Shown in pieces: positions 1 to 12,221 of a DNA stretch of 64,000 bases. Source of the stretch: Siphonodentalium dalli (taxonomy: Eukaryota; Mollusca; Scaphopoda; Gadilida; Siphonodentaliidae); the NCBI GenBank assembly GCA_032622095.1, contig CP136065.1, positions 112,385,195 to 112,449,194 of the forward strand. The letters run 5' to 3'. The first letter of the stretch is position 1. Each line of letters opens with the position of its first letter. The position numbers and the translations under genes are program-made. Under the pieces are notes generated by a model. It ran no database searches. It was not told the origin of the DNA and was given only the letters and a program-made list of their open reading frames with translations.

Positions 1-229
1 CATTTAATTTTGCGAGAAACAAATGCAGAATCAAGTTAGCCATAAAGCACTGAAAATTGAGAATCATTACGAGAATTGACTCAGTGATTTTCATCGAATC
101 TTAAGGCCTGGACTAGTTAGCTATGCGGAGCCATTTGGATTGTAAGACTAACCTATTGATATGTTATTCCTTTAATAGCCAGTTGGGTTATTCCAATACT
201 ACTCGAAGGGGGATTCTCATTATATGCGA

Positions 230-395
230 CCATAATTGTGCTGAAGTGCAATTCAATTGCGCTGAAGCACAATTAATTTTGAATTGCACTGAAGCACAAT
301 TGGATTATGCTTTGGACAGTACAATTTGATTGCGCTCCAGCACAACTGATTGTGCTTCTGATTGCGTTCCAGTTGAATTTAATTGCGTTTCAGTG
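230..395. repeat. imperfect ~20-bp repeats, AATTGCRCTGAAGCACAATT type
   Basis: Roughly eight degenerate direct and inverted copies of a motif like ATTGCGCTGAAGCACAAT. AT-rich and non-coding. The open frame at 123-329 is a by-product. Confidence 0.6.
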
Positions 396-401
396 CTATT
401 A

Positions 402-882
402 TTAACCCTTTGAGTGCCAGGTCCGATTTTTGTATCAACCCATATACCCTGTGCCAATGCATTCTCTTATATATGCGAGTCGACCATAGGTCGCCTCGCA
501 TATATAAGAGAATGCATTGGCCTAACATTTTTTTTTTTTTACAATTTTAATAATTTATTCTTATATTCTTTAACAGACTTATTTTGTAGGTTTAGGGCCG
601 ATGAGATCGGCCCTGGCACTCATAGATAGAACCGCATGAGTGTCTGTATTATGACGATATTATCGCACGAGATTTGTTGGCGGAGCCATACCTCGAGTGC
701 GGGACGCAGTCCCGCACGAGAGGTATCGCGTTCCGCCAACAAATCGAGTGCGATAATTTCGTCAAAATTCAGACACTCATGCGGTTCTATTTTTATTACA
801 TATCTACGTATTATAGTAAGTTGACTCACAGTCGTCAATCTCCGGTACAGGTAATTGAGTTTTAACGGCATTTTAGGGTTAA
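402..882. mobile_element. TTAA-flanked foldback element with two inner palindromes
   Basis: Bounded by TTAACCCTTTGAGTGCC and a right end ...GGCATTTTAGGGTTAA, an imperfect terminal inverted repeat next to TTAA. Inside is the palindrome GCCAATGCATTCTCTTATAT (and its inverse, ~451-514), then a ~165-bp foldback (629-793) centred on a GAGTGCGGGACGCAGTCCCGC loop region. TTAA targets with CCC-starting ends are typical of piggyBac-type elements; membership here is inferred. Confidence 0.6.
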
Positions 883-2307
883 CGCAACAATCAGACAGGG
901 AGCCCTTCTATCCGCGAGTGAACTTGACCCATCTTGACCCGCGCAAAGGTGTTAATTGGGTTTTCCCAGATTTTCCAAAAATATAACCCAATCAGAGATT
1001 TCGGCAAGTGGGTTGTCGCCCTTGCGTTGAAAAGTTGAAAAAGTAAAAATAGTAACGGCGAAAGCCAGTCTAACAACACTAAATGAAATAGTTCCATCGA
1101 CAGATTGCACTAGTGCGATTCTGAGAATTATCACACGCCTGGAACGTCGTGCGATCATGCGAATTACGTTGATAGATATGTAATAAAAAGGGTTATTAAA
1201 TGTGAATTTGGCCTCACATATAAAGCAACCAATAACCTACAAGCCTATATTCTATTATTAGGACACATATCAATCCCACTCATCCAGGGACCCGCTACAA
1301 CAAATATGAGTAGAATGGACATGGTGGTTTCAGAGAAGATGATGTTAGAAATTTCAGTAAATTCATTGGAGACAAAAGTACTAGCCACCTAGCTCTTCCC
1401 AATTTGACCATTCAAACCTATTTCAACAAACATGCGACCAACATAATTTTTCGATAGATTTTCATTGCATTTATTGTGAGAAAAAAGAATTATGTATTAG
1501 CTCCACCCCAATTTGAGCAGATAGCCCACTTGAACTCAAAGAGCTATAAAAGGGATGTAACCCATGAACAGAATGTGTTGGAAACATCTTTAGATATGTG
1601 TCAGAAAGATGTCATTCTTCAACAGAAAAGTCATATTTTATGAAGATCAAACTACTATTAGTCAAATTAATCTTCAAAATGGATGGGCAGATGGATGAAA
1701 ATTGACAAAGTAACATAACACAGCTGAAAATGGATACATGTATAAAGTTTCACTATTCCTTCTTGTATATAAACTATTCTTGCATTATTCATTTTCTTTG
1801 AAACAGAAATTACAGAATTATTATAAGGCCATACAGTACAAGCACACAAATCCATCCGACATTTAAACACACATAATTATATAGATCTTAATCAAAACTA
1901 TTGTGTCTAGCAATTGGTTATTAGTAAACAATGGTGAGTTTAGTGAAAGCCATGTTAACTAAAAGGCTGAAGAGAAATTTTATTCTAATGGCATTATACT
2001 AGTTCTAGCTAATGACTATGTGAATTTATCAAATCCAGAAAAGAGTATGAGCACACATAGTCTTACTAATAATGAATGGACACATAGTCTTACTAATAAT
2101 GAATGGATACTGTCAGTACAGTTCAGTCATTTTGGGACAACTTAACATTTGCATTGTGTTAAGTATTAAACATGTGCAAATAAATTATATCTGATCACAG
2201 ATCTATGCAATAAGAATATTATATAAATTTGACACTCTGCCTCTGGATAACTTGCTATGGCATGCTATGGTCAAGCTGGTTACTATACGATCAACATTTC
2301 CAAAGCT
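883..2307. other. no gene seen; unique AT-rich DNA
   Basis: No exon-like block, RNA gene or strong repeat was recognised apart from a 26-bp direct repeat (ACATAGTCTTACTAATAATG near 2056-2104). Confidence 0.5.
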
Positions 2308-2545
2308 AAGTGCCCAGATCACCAATTGACAAAGTTGGGCATCCAAAACACCAATTACCAAAGTTAAATGCCCAGATCACCAATTATCAAAGATGGGTAT
2401 CCAGATCACCAATTAACAAAGCTGGGTGTCCAGATCACCAATTAACAAAGCTGGGTATCAAGATCACCAATTACAAAAGTTGTGTATCCAGATCACCGAT
2501 TACCAAAGTTGTGTATCCAGATACAATAAGAGCTACGCTGGGCGT
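2308..2545 (+). repeat. 29-bp minisatellite, about 7-8 copies
   Basis: Unit approximately TATCCAGATCACCAATTAAC + AAAGCTGGG, with drift between copies. It creates an artefactual 96-codon open frame with recurring RSPI(N/T)K phrases. Confidence 0.85.
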
Positions 2546-2559
2546 GCAAAATACGCCCT

Positions 2560-3475
2560 CTCTTGGGTCGGCGGAAACTGGTAAAAAAAAAGGGGCATAA
2601 CTATGGTAAAAATTGGCGGACGGAACTCAAATTTGAACTTGACCTGTGTTTCGGTGGGAGAAAGTAATATACCAAATTATCATTGAATCCGATAAGCTCT
2701 AGTAAAGTTATCATCCGGACAACAAATTTCAGGGATTTTCTAAGTCAAATTACGTCAAATAAGGGGCATAACTCCGGTGAAAATTGGCGGACGGAACCCA
2801 AATTGGAACTTGAGCTGTCTTTTCTCCTAATAAACCCACATACCAAATTTGATTGAAATTGGTTCACTCTAACTAAAGTTATCATCCGGACAACAAATTT
2901 CAGGGATTTTCTAAGTCAAATTACATAAAAAAAGGGGCCATAACTCTCGCAAAAATTATCGGATTAAAACGAAATTCGGACTTGAGGTGTATTTCGATAT
3001 ATGTAATCCACACAAAAACGAGTTTTGCGTATAAACATTCCAAAATCGAGTTATCATCCGGAAACCAAAAAACATAAGAAAAACTGAATTTTCTGAGTCG
3101 AAAAAGGGGCATAACTCTGCCAAAAATGGTCGGACAGAACCCAAGTTCGAACTTGACCTGTGTTTTGGTGGGAGAAAGTAATATACCAAATTGGATTCAT
3201 TCCGATAAACTATACTAAAGTTATCATCCGGACAACAAATTTCAAGGATTTTCTAAGTCAAAAAACGTCAAATAAGGGGCATAACTCCAGTGAAAATTGG
3301 CGGGCGGAACCCAAATTCGAACTTGAACTTACTTTTCGGCTAATAGACCCACATACCAAATTTTATTAAATTTGGTTCACTCTAACTAAAGTTATCATCC
3401 GGAAACCAGGTTAACAGACGGACGGACGCCCGGACAGACGGACGCCCGGCTCGACGGACCAATACTATAATACCC
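2560..3475 (+). mobile_element. pearl-like element: tandem ~190-bp cores plus ACGG-type microsatellite
   Basis: About five related units, each with GGGGCATAACTC, a (G/C)GGACGGAACCCAAAT block, CATACCAAAT and AAAGTTATCATCCGGA. They are followed by a run of GACGGACGGACG/GACGCCCGG and a short GC-rich tail (CCCAGGGGGC). This matches the architecture described for bivalve pearl elements; relationship is inferred. Confidence 0.6.
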
Positions 3476-3483
3476 AGGGGGCA

Positions 3484-3823
3484 AAGATACAATATTTTCC
3501 TAAATAAGTAAAATATATATCTCCTAGAAGTATCTTGCCCACTGAACTATATGGTATATTATCCCAAGTAGGAGGGGTTAACTCTCCGAGTTGAAAAAAC
3601 GGTACAAAATTCTATGGTACATATCCTCTGTCATGTTCATGACACGTGTAATCACGTGATTTCTGACACGTAGTGAAGTATTCGCCATATTTTTTATCCC
3701 CAGTAGGACATTCCTCGTGAGCGGGGTGGGTGCGAAACCCTGGGAGGGAGCTCAGCGTTCAGTGGGCAAGATACTTCTAGGAGATATATATTTTACTTAT
3801 TTAGGAAAATATTGTATCTCCGT
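3484..3823. mobile_element. ~340-bp palindrome-ended MITE
   Basis: Arms of ~64 bp: 3484-3549 is inverted at 3758-3823, including GTATCTTGCCCACTGAAC. The first ~165 bp of its interior (3531-3697) is also found inverted at 8463-8629 at the right end of the larger element. Confidence 0.7.
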
Positions 3824-6800
3824 CAAAGGTATCTTGCCCACTGAACTATATGGTAAAGCATAGAATTTTCTAACAGGTGGAGGCCACGAGGAAACAAAAA
3901 CACCGCTATGCATCTGAATCAAAGAACTGGATTGACCTGATAACCTACAATATATACATATACATGCACAGACATATAGATATATATGTATATACATATA
4001 TATATATATACACATGCCCAATAGGACCATAAGCCAATGTAATATTACATCCTAAAACTAATACCTGTCAGTAAGCTCAAACGAACAAAAAGTTGCCACT
4101 TAAGAGTTTAAGACCCCTGCAAGTAAAGTAAATAGCTTCAGAAGACATGGAGACGGAGACGACATTCGCATCGGAACTTAGGGCTAATAATGTATCAGCC
4201 GAGTACGTGCCGGGAAAGGTACGGGTAACACCCCCCCCCCTCCCTGTTGACAAGAAATCCCCAGCCGGGTATTATAAGCCCCGGGATGGCTGAATACTAA
4301 TAACACACCTAACAGGCTAACCCAGGCAGCAAAAGCCGCAAGTTATAAAGAAGACCCACCTTAAAAACAATAGAACCAACCCCCGAACCAAATCTTGAGT
4401 GGGTTGGGCCGTGTCCCAATACACAATGAGAGCCCGATGAAAAAACAGCTGCAAGCTCCCAAAAAAGGGCCCGACACCAACTAATTGGCGACATGCCATT
4501 GTCGATAAGGAGGAGGTATCATTGACCAACAGTCTGACCGGGAAGCGAATGGGTATTACACGGACATACGTTGCAAGGCACAGGCAAAGTATGAAGAACA
4601 GGGCTCAGAATTGGAGTTTCACAGCACAAAACTTAGTTTGAATCCTGGAGTTCAAGATATCCCTGACGAAGATGCAAGAAGCCATGGCATTTGACCCCTG
4701 ATGACGTTCCCAAATGTGGAAATGCCCACCAACACAGTTAAACCCAACTAACCAATCACAGGCTACTGAATCCATGACCGAAAGGCAGCCAGGAACCGAA
4801 ATTCCAATGTCAATAAGATGAAATCCACAAAAGACAAAATGCATCAGGATTGTGGCACAAGCCCAAAACCAGCAGAAACCGACGGCAGGTATGTAATGAA
4901 AAGCAGACCAAGGGCCACCCCGCCCTAACTGTTCGAGCTCTGCTGACTGGTCCCCGACGAGTCGATGGCGCAAGATATCCCTTCTGGGATGGATGGGGTG
5001 CCCCTCCAATGGGACCCTGTTCCGGAGACAACCATCGCCCGAAGTGCGAATCGAGAGGGCGGATCATATGATCTGGCATCCGACACCCAATGCTAGTGAA
5101 TCTCGCACGAGGGGAAGCATCTGGTAAGAATCTTCTTCCGGCGGTATGAAGTGTGCCCATCACGAGTCATATGCTGCCCCTTAGATGCAACATTAGCCTG
5201 CATTGGCCATCCCTGAGGTCAGCAAAAGACCTGGCTTAGTATATGAAATGAGACCACTAGGCGAATCAAGCACTATCAGGGAAAACAAAACCATTATGTA
5301 CTGACAACCGAGCCCATAAGAAGAATGACGTATTAGAACCAAAGGCCGATATCACAGAAGCCATTTCGTTCTTCTTTTCCACGCTAATACGCCATGTTGC
5401 CCATTAAGCCCGAGCGGGGTGGCTGAACTAGACCTCATGTCAACAGCGTTGTGAAATTGAGCATATGTCGAACAATGGATAATGGACTCATCTATGTATT
5501 ACTGGACAACAAAAGTGAAATCCATGTTGCGTTAGAACTGAAAGCAACCCGCAGACAAAAGATAAGCAAATGCACCCACCTAAAATATACAACCATATTG
5601 AGAGGATAAACCCTATATCTGGTTATTTGGCAACCATACCTGTAGGTGGTTTCCTTATTAAAGTGAGATGAAACACTACGGTAGGATGAGCAAACAGAAA
5701 CAAAGAATTAAACTGACTCAGTTAATCCACACTTCCAATGCACCCAATGTCATTCGTATCTATTACTGAAACACAGCGAGGTCGGAGATAAAGCATGTAC
5801 GATCCCAGGTCGCCAAGTGTGCAGTCCGATGGCATAACCAACCAGCTCTGACGACGTTTGTGCAGGGTACAAATTGACCGGCATCACATGGGCAAGTTGC
5901 TACCCAAATGCGAACAAAAGCCATGCAACCTGGATCCTATTTCCTCATTTGACTGTCCCTGGGTACGCCAACCATCGTCCCGAGTATCCGACTTGGAATC
6001 CCTGTCGATAGTCCAGGAAGGCCACCAAATGCGGCCAATGGGTTCGATGGGTAGCCCCAACCCGCGACCTGTTTGGTGGGACTATCGTCCTGAGCGCTAA
6101 TTACGCCAATGAAGGGAACACTATACATCGACAAGTGACAGTGTCCTGGTCGTAAAGGTTTCTATCTCTTCCTTGGAACCCTCGAAACAAGGGAAAGCAC
6201 TCTGATGTTCTGTTAAATTGTAACTGATTGTAGAACAATGCTATCAAATCATGTCAATCTGAGGTTATTTGCTAATCAAAATTCGACTTTAATTTTCTTC
6301 CTGCGCTTGGCTGCATCAGAGAACACTGAACAACTAACTGAGCTCCCTCGTAAGCGCATGTAAAGGTGACCCGAAAGGAATGTCGAAAGCCCTTTCACCT
6401 CGTGCTGGAGCGACTGCTCGATCTGATCCCGATCTCCATCCGTCGATGGGGTGTTAACAGCACAATACACCACGACAAGCTTCATTCTAATCTGGTCATT
6501 GGGGACCCCGGAGGAATGTCCAGAGCCTGTACATCTCGGGGATGGAGCAGCAGCTCGACCGATCCCGATATCCAACCGACCGAACTGGCGATGGGAGGTT
6601 AGTAGGTACCAGTTCCCAAGCAAGCTTTCTGCTATAATGGCGTCAGGGAAAAGATCTTTTGTTTTCATTTAAAATCAAACCCGAAGTTACTGGCAGCTGT
6701 TGGCCAGAATGTGGCCAGTAACCTGTCTGCCAAGCCCCCGGAAGTGGTGACTTATAATAAGGAGGAAACAAGCCTGTGAACTGTGATCCCATTCCAAGCC

Positions 6801-8645
6801 CAGCTGGGGCAGAAGGCATGGAGGATAAACTTTCAAATAATAGCGTAAACGTAATAATTTTTTAGAGAAAATGTCTAATTTGAATTCAGACAAAGTAAAA
6901 TGGCCATTCTACTAGTAATTTTAGCCCAAATTCCCACACACTATTATCATAAGGCACCGGAGAGCATGGTCAGGGACCACTGAGGGTGTATCCCCCAGCC
7001 GCGCTGACCCCGAGATGACGACTTGTAGCGATGGACGGCGTGTGTCGAGTGTTAGTAAAGCTGAATCACAGCCGTCCTGGGCACGTCAACAGCCAACGGT
7101 CGACCCGAGGAAGCAGATTGACGTCCCGTTCGATAGTCCAGGGAGCGCACCAATGTGACTAATGGGTTCAATGGGTAGCCCCAACCCGCGCCCTGTTTGG
7201 TGTGACTATCGCCCCGAGTGCTAATTATGCCAATTAGAGGAACACGATATATCGGCAGCCGCAAGTCAGAGAAGGATCCAGGGATGTTTTGCCCAAATTC
7301 CATGTAGATAGAATTTTTTAAAGTTGGATCTTCCATATTTTCAAGGAATTTTTCTATAATTCAACAAAATGTACTATTAATGCAAATCATCAGCCCGCAG
7401 ATGATATATAGTCTATAATATGGAGCCTTTATTTGCACAATCAAGTATCCAGTACCGAATATTTTAACATCCAAATTTATATGGGCACATACTCAAATAC
7501 AGAACAGGTGTCCCCAAAAATTATCTGGATCCTTCCCTGCGGCAAGTGTCTGTGTCCTAGGGGAAGCAACTCGTGGGAGCTACGGGTTCGATGGGTAGCC
7601 CCAACCCGCGTCCTGTGTGGTGTGACTATCGCTCCGAGTGCTAATTACGCCAATTAGAGGAACCCTATATATCGACTTTCGTTCTCTATTCTTGGGACCT
7701 CGAAACGAGGGAAGCGACGTCAAGGGGAGCTACGGGGAACCTGTTCTTACCTCGATTAGCAGTCCTGTGAAAGTAATTAATGTGATTACGAACAATCACA
7801 AATACACCTGTTGTGTTATGTTACCATGCCTGTGCCAACCAAGGCAGTAACGGCTCCATTGTTAATCATCCCGGGTTAAAAAGGTTCAAATTGACATTCA
7901 GGATTTTACAATCCTATCAGCGTATTTCACAAGCGTTAAAACAGTGCTTTTGTCTTCGGTTTTACACCAGACGATGATTGTCAACGTCTAAATAAAGCCG
8001 TAAAACGAAAAAATGAACTCGAAAGTAAGTCACCTAATTTCGTGATACCTTTAACCACCGTCAACGCACGTGGTAACTTAAATTATATGTCACCTGTATG
8101 CCATAGATTTGTTATAAAGAAAACGATCAGCGTCTTTAGTCATATCCAATGGTGCCTCGAATGTTCTGTCGTTAATAGGCCAGAAACTCTGATATTGTCG
8201 GCATAAACAACGGATATTAATTCATTGACCGATTAAAATTATGGAAGACAAAGTCCGTTAAAACGAAACGAGTCATCCGATTCCGATATTACATTCGGAA
8301 CAAACCGCGTAATCTTTATGTGAATTGTACATAATTTTCAACTATAAGCAAAGAAATAATGTTGTTTGTATAAACAAAAACAAAACTGTTTTTGCTATAC
8401 AAACTGCAACTTAGCTTCGTATTCTTGGAGATATTCTTTTTGCGCCCATCCATGGTGAGGAGGGAAAAAAATATGGCGAATACTTCATTACGTGTCAGAA
8501 ATCACGTGATTACACGTGTCATGAACATGACAGAGGATATGTACCATAGAATTTCGTACCGTTTTTTCAATCCGGAGAGTTAACCCCTCCTACTTGGGAT
8601 AATATACCATATAGTTCAGTGGGCAAGATACCTTTGACGGAGATA
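3815..8645. mobile_element. ~4.8-kb terminal-inverted-repeat element, no transposase seen
   Basis: Left end TATCTCCGTCAAAGGTATCT with CTTGCCCACTGAACTATATGG is inverted at 8605-8645. The interior is richer in G+C than the surroundings and holds three direct copies of a ~90-bp block (about 6040-6130, 7160-7260 and 7585-7680; shared GGGTAGCCCCAACCCGCG). It also has a TA-rich microsatellite (3950-4015) and a C-run (4229-4238). Open frames up to 134 codons have no recognisable domain. Probably non-autonomous. Confidence 0.65.
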
Positions 8646-10069
8646 TCATGGTTCACCGGTACTGTTATGATTTTGACAGATTTTTTTATGATAAATACCA
8701 TTAAAGACATAGCTGTACATTCAAAGCTTGTGTTGAGTAATCAGACAAAAACTTACAAACAAATGGGTGGCCCAAAAGACATTCCCATGCCAAATATGTT
8801 TATAAAAGAAGAATCAGGAGGTGGTTTCGAAAAGCTGTTATTAACTTATTGAGAAACTTCGTGAGAAGTGTTACCCATCCGTGTATGAACTGGACTGAGA
8901 ACCATGAGAACCAGTCATTCGGAGCAAAATGCTCCATTCAAGATGTCTAAGTAGTATGCGGCTCTAATTAAATCTGTGATACTATTGCTGGTTATTATAA
9001 ATATATTGTGCTCAATCCTAGCTGATGACTATCTATTTATCTAGTGTGATTTCTGAATATAGAAACTTAACATATAACTTACGCAACACCACAGGAGATG
9101 GAGCTGTTCAAAATATGTATTGTAAAAATGACCATTTAGTCCAAGCATAATTATATTCAAGCTCTCCAATACAACAAACAATTTGGTACAGAAATACTAA
9201 ATGTTCAAAATGATATGTTATGCTAAATCAACATACAATCTTAAAGCCTTAAATAAAACCTAGCCTTTGTCATGTTCCAGGGGTAAAACAAATACATGCA
9301 ATAATTATATGAAGACTTTGTATGCCTCGGAACAACATATTGAAGTCATATAAACTAACTAGCTGCTTTCTGCATGGACATGATACAAACTGTTATCATT
9401 TAATACCATATCAGGAAGAAGATAATACTCAAAGAACAATCTCTAGTATCACATACTTGTTTTGAGGCAATACTTTTGTTTTTTTCAATAAGTCTGAGGC
9501 ATATGAATTCCATATATAAGTATTTATAAGATGGATAAGATATATATAAGATTAGATGTCACTTCCAGTTAGTTTTTCAATTGCAGTTTTCAAGAATCTG
9601 ATATAAAGAATGAATTTTTTTTTTAATTCTACGTAAGTTAATTCTGAATATAAATTAATTGTACTCTGGGTACTATTTTCCAAAAATTAATGTCCTGCTT
9701 AGGATCTTACTCAAGTTACTCAGCTATATAAGCATGATGACAGGCCAGATATGTAGATATTCAAAAATGTCAGCATGGTGAAGGTTGGTTAATAAAGCTC
9801 TTTGAGTTAATGATGAGCAGAATGGGATATAGCCTCAAAACACAAATTTACTACTTTCAATCTTCAATTCAGTTTAAAAAAATTATCTTCATTCTTCATA
9901 TGTAGTGATGTTTCAGTTCAATGTAAACAGATGACAGGCATAGAAACACCCTATGGCTTGACTTTCATTCATTTGTAGATATTTTCACCTAATAATTCAA
10001 CAAACAGCCTGAGAAATTATTAGCTGATCATACCTATAAATAAAGACATAGGAATCAAGTAACTGCCAG
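8646..10069. other. no gene seen
   Basis: Searched on the minus strand for the missing ATP8A terminal exon. No acceptor followed by a GYAFSQ- or YDTT-like sequence was found. AT-rich unique DNA. Confidence 0.4.
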
Positions 10070-10519
10070 TTAACCCTTTACCCAACAGAACGGCCCTGTG
10101 CCAATGCATTCTCTTATATATGCGAGTGGACCATAGGTCGCCTCGCATATATAAGAGAATGCATTGGCTTAACACATATTAAAAATGATAAAATTGTCAA
10201 AGAATGTAGAAAAATATTATAAAAATTGTAAAAAAAATGTAAGAAAAAATTATAAAATTGTTAAAGAATGTAAGAAAAAATGGTAAAGAGTGTTTAGGCC
10301 AATGCATTCTCTTATATATGCGAGGCGACCTATGGTCGACTCGCATATATAAGAGAATGCATTGGCACAGGGCATAACTGTAACCATCACAATGTGGTCA
10401 ATGAACCGGTTCCAATGATATCCATATCTGTATGGTGTTATTGAGACAGACCGAAGATATTTTAGGCTGTTGAAGCTTTATTTGGGCGTTTTTGGCCGCT
10501 TTGTTGGGTAAAGGGTTAA
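10070..10519. mobile_element. TTAA-flanked palindromic MITE, TACCCAACA-end subfamily
   Basis: Ends TTAACCCTTTACCCAACA and TGTTGGGTAAAGGGTTAA. Contains two nested hairpins, each pairing GCCAATGCATTCTCTTATAT with its inverse across ACC(T)ATGGTCG-type loops (10094-10168 and 10298-10367). Same subfamily as 52563-52906. Confidence 0.75.
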
Positions 10520-10602
10520 TGAGTATCCACTTATTTTTGGTTAAATTGTGTACAAGATATGGAGCGTTGTTCCATATTTCTAACGAGAAGCAAATACACA
10601 AC

Positions 10603-10820
10603 TACAGTAATGCCCTAAATAATCGACTCCTTGACCACAGCAGAATTATTGGTAATTTTTCAGGATTTAGTCAGAAATATAGTTTGTTGCCATTCATCAG
10701 AAAGCTCTCAGTGAGAGCTTTCCGATGAATGGCAACAAGCCATATTTCCGACTAAATCCTGAAAAAATGACCCATAATTCTGCTGTGGCTAATGAGTCGA
10801 TTATTTGGGGCATTACTGTA
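10603..10820. mobile_element. ~216-bp full-length palindrome with TA ends (copy 1)
   Basis: Nearly the whole element is one inverted repeat, starting TACAGTAATGC and ending GCATTACTGTA, with a loop at GCTCTCAGTGAGAGC. TA borders plus CAGT ends resemble Tc1/mariner-type MITEs. Second copy at 32489-32705. Confidence 0.75.
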
Positions 10821-11491
10821 TATATATGATGACAACTGAATTCACATCTATTAGGAATATATGTCAGGAATATATATAAAACATAAATATTTTCTAGAAC
10901 CATGGCTTACTTACTTATATGAATATATGAAACTGTACACATGGAATACATACTACTTAAATAATATATATATATATATTATATATTTAAAAAAGAATAG
11001 AAATTTATATATGTATATAGTTTCTGTTCACATGAGTATACTATGCTTTTCAGCCAGAGAATGCACAGGCCAACCAATGTTTTTTAAGCTTATGGCAGAT
11101 CCATGCAAATTACCAAGTAATTTGGAATTCAGCGAAATATTTCTGTAAAACCCCTGTAAAATCTATAAAAAAAAAGAGAAAGTTCACAGTTGCTAGTTAA
11201 AAAATTTAGATGTGTATACTATCACCTGTCATTTGAATGACTTGAAATGTTTGCGATTGGTCAAAATGTGCAATAGTCAGTGGGAAGCTCAATCGGAATG
11301 GACATCAGTCCATGTATCAGTATTTAATTTGCTTGATGTTTATAATAACCTGGACTGGAAGACTTCAGACAATAATATCACAAAATACTTTCCATGCAGA
11401 AAATGATAATGAAAATAAAAGCTCAAAAAAGCAATAGAAAATGAAAATAATTTTCAACAAATGATCGAAACTGAAATTGAACTACTAACAA

Positions 11492-11726
11492 TTAACCCAT
11501 CCATGCTGAAGCTTCCTGAATTTTTGCGAAAACCATATGCCAAATTGTCAATGCATTCTCTAATAAGAGTATATATTGGCCTAACATTATTCACCTTGAC
11601 CTTGTAAGCCAGTGCATTCTCTTATATATGCGAGGCTCTCTGTGGGAGACTTGCATATATAAGATAATGCACTGGCACATAATTATTAATTCTGCATCAG
11701 CTCAGCTCCTGTCGTGAAAGGATTAA
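11492..11726. mobile_element. TTAA-flanked two-hairpin MITE
   Basis: TTAACCCATCCATGCTGAAG left end and CGTGAAAGGATTAA right end. The inner hairpins are degraded, built on GCCAGTGCATTCTCTTATAT and its inverse. Confidence 0.7.
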
Positions 11727-11733
11727 ATAAATT

Positions 11734-12060
11734 TTAACCCTTTCATGACGGGAGCTGCACTGGCGCAACATTAAAGACCCTGTGCCAATGCATTCTCTTA
11801 TATATGTGAGTTGACCATAGGTCGCCTCGCATATATAACAGAATGCATTGGCCTAACAATTTTTTTTTGAAATTTCTTACATTCTTTAACAATTTTTATA
11901 AAAAAAAAATTTATAATTATTTCTTGCATTCTATAACAATTTTTATCATTTTTTCTTATATTCTTCTACAATTTTATCATTTTTTATCATTTTTTTCTGA
12001 CATTCTCCATTAATTTCAATAATTTTTTAATTTTTTTCTTACATTTGTTAACAATTATAA
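11734..12060. mobile_element. partial TTAA MITE followed by T-rich repeats
   Basis: Left end TTAACCCTTTCATGACGGGA, one intact hairpin (11784-11852), then imperfect ~35-40-bp T-rich repeats (TTTTTCTTACATTCTTTAAC type). The right end is lost close to exon U. The same T-rich block fills the element at 38841-39244. Confidence 0.6.
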
Positions 12061-12141
12061 AAAATAATTCTTCAGATAATAACAGAGAATAAAATAGACC
12101 TTGCATTCCTGTAGGTCAGTCACGTGAGTAACAGTACTTAC

Positions 12142-12221
12142 GAGGTTGATCAGCTGTGCTTGGCACCCGAGATGTGCTCCGAGTCAAGACATTCCTCAAA
12201 AGACGAGCAGTTTCTGTCAAC
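12142..12221 (-). CDS. ATP8A: ATP8A exon U (C-tail), last exon recognised
   Basis: Acceptor TTTGTGTTCAG, donor CCTC|GTAAGT. 80 nt. Encodes [19 protein letters not shown], then PSTADQP plus one base. Matches SLTERAQLLKNVFKK. Reading through the donor would add only RKYCYSRD before a stop, a possible intron-retention terminus. I could not find the expected GYAFSQ/AYDTT-type last exon between here and position 1. Confidence 0.88.

Noticed and set aside
2310-2600. 96-codon + strand open frame as a repeat protein.
   Set aside because: It is read directly off the 29-bp minisatellite; 29 is not a multiple of three, so the peptide is not truly periodic and no start context supports it.
4309-5163. 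Minus-strand frames of 61-134 codons as transposase fragments.
   Set aside because: No catalytic motif or known domain could be seen; overlapping frames on both strands fit GC-richer non-coding DNA.
9980-10060. Candidate ATP8A terminal exon after TTTATTTATAG on the minus strand.
   Set aside because: In the required phase it reads only Arg-Met-Ile-Ser and stop, with no similarity to the family tail.
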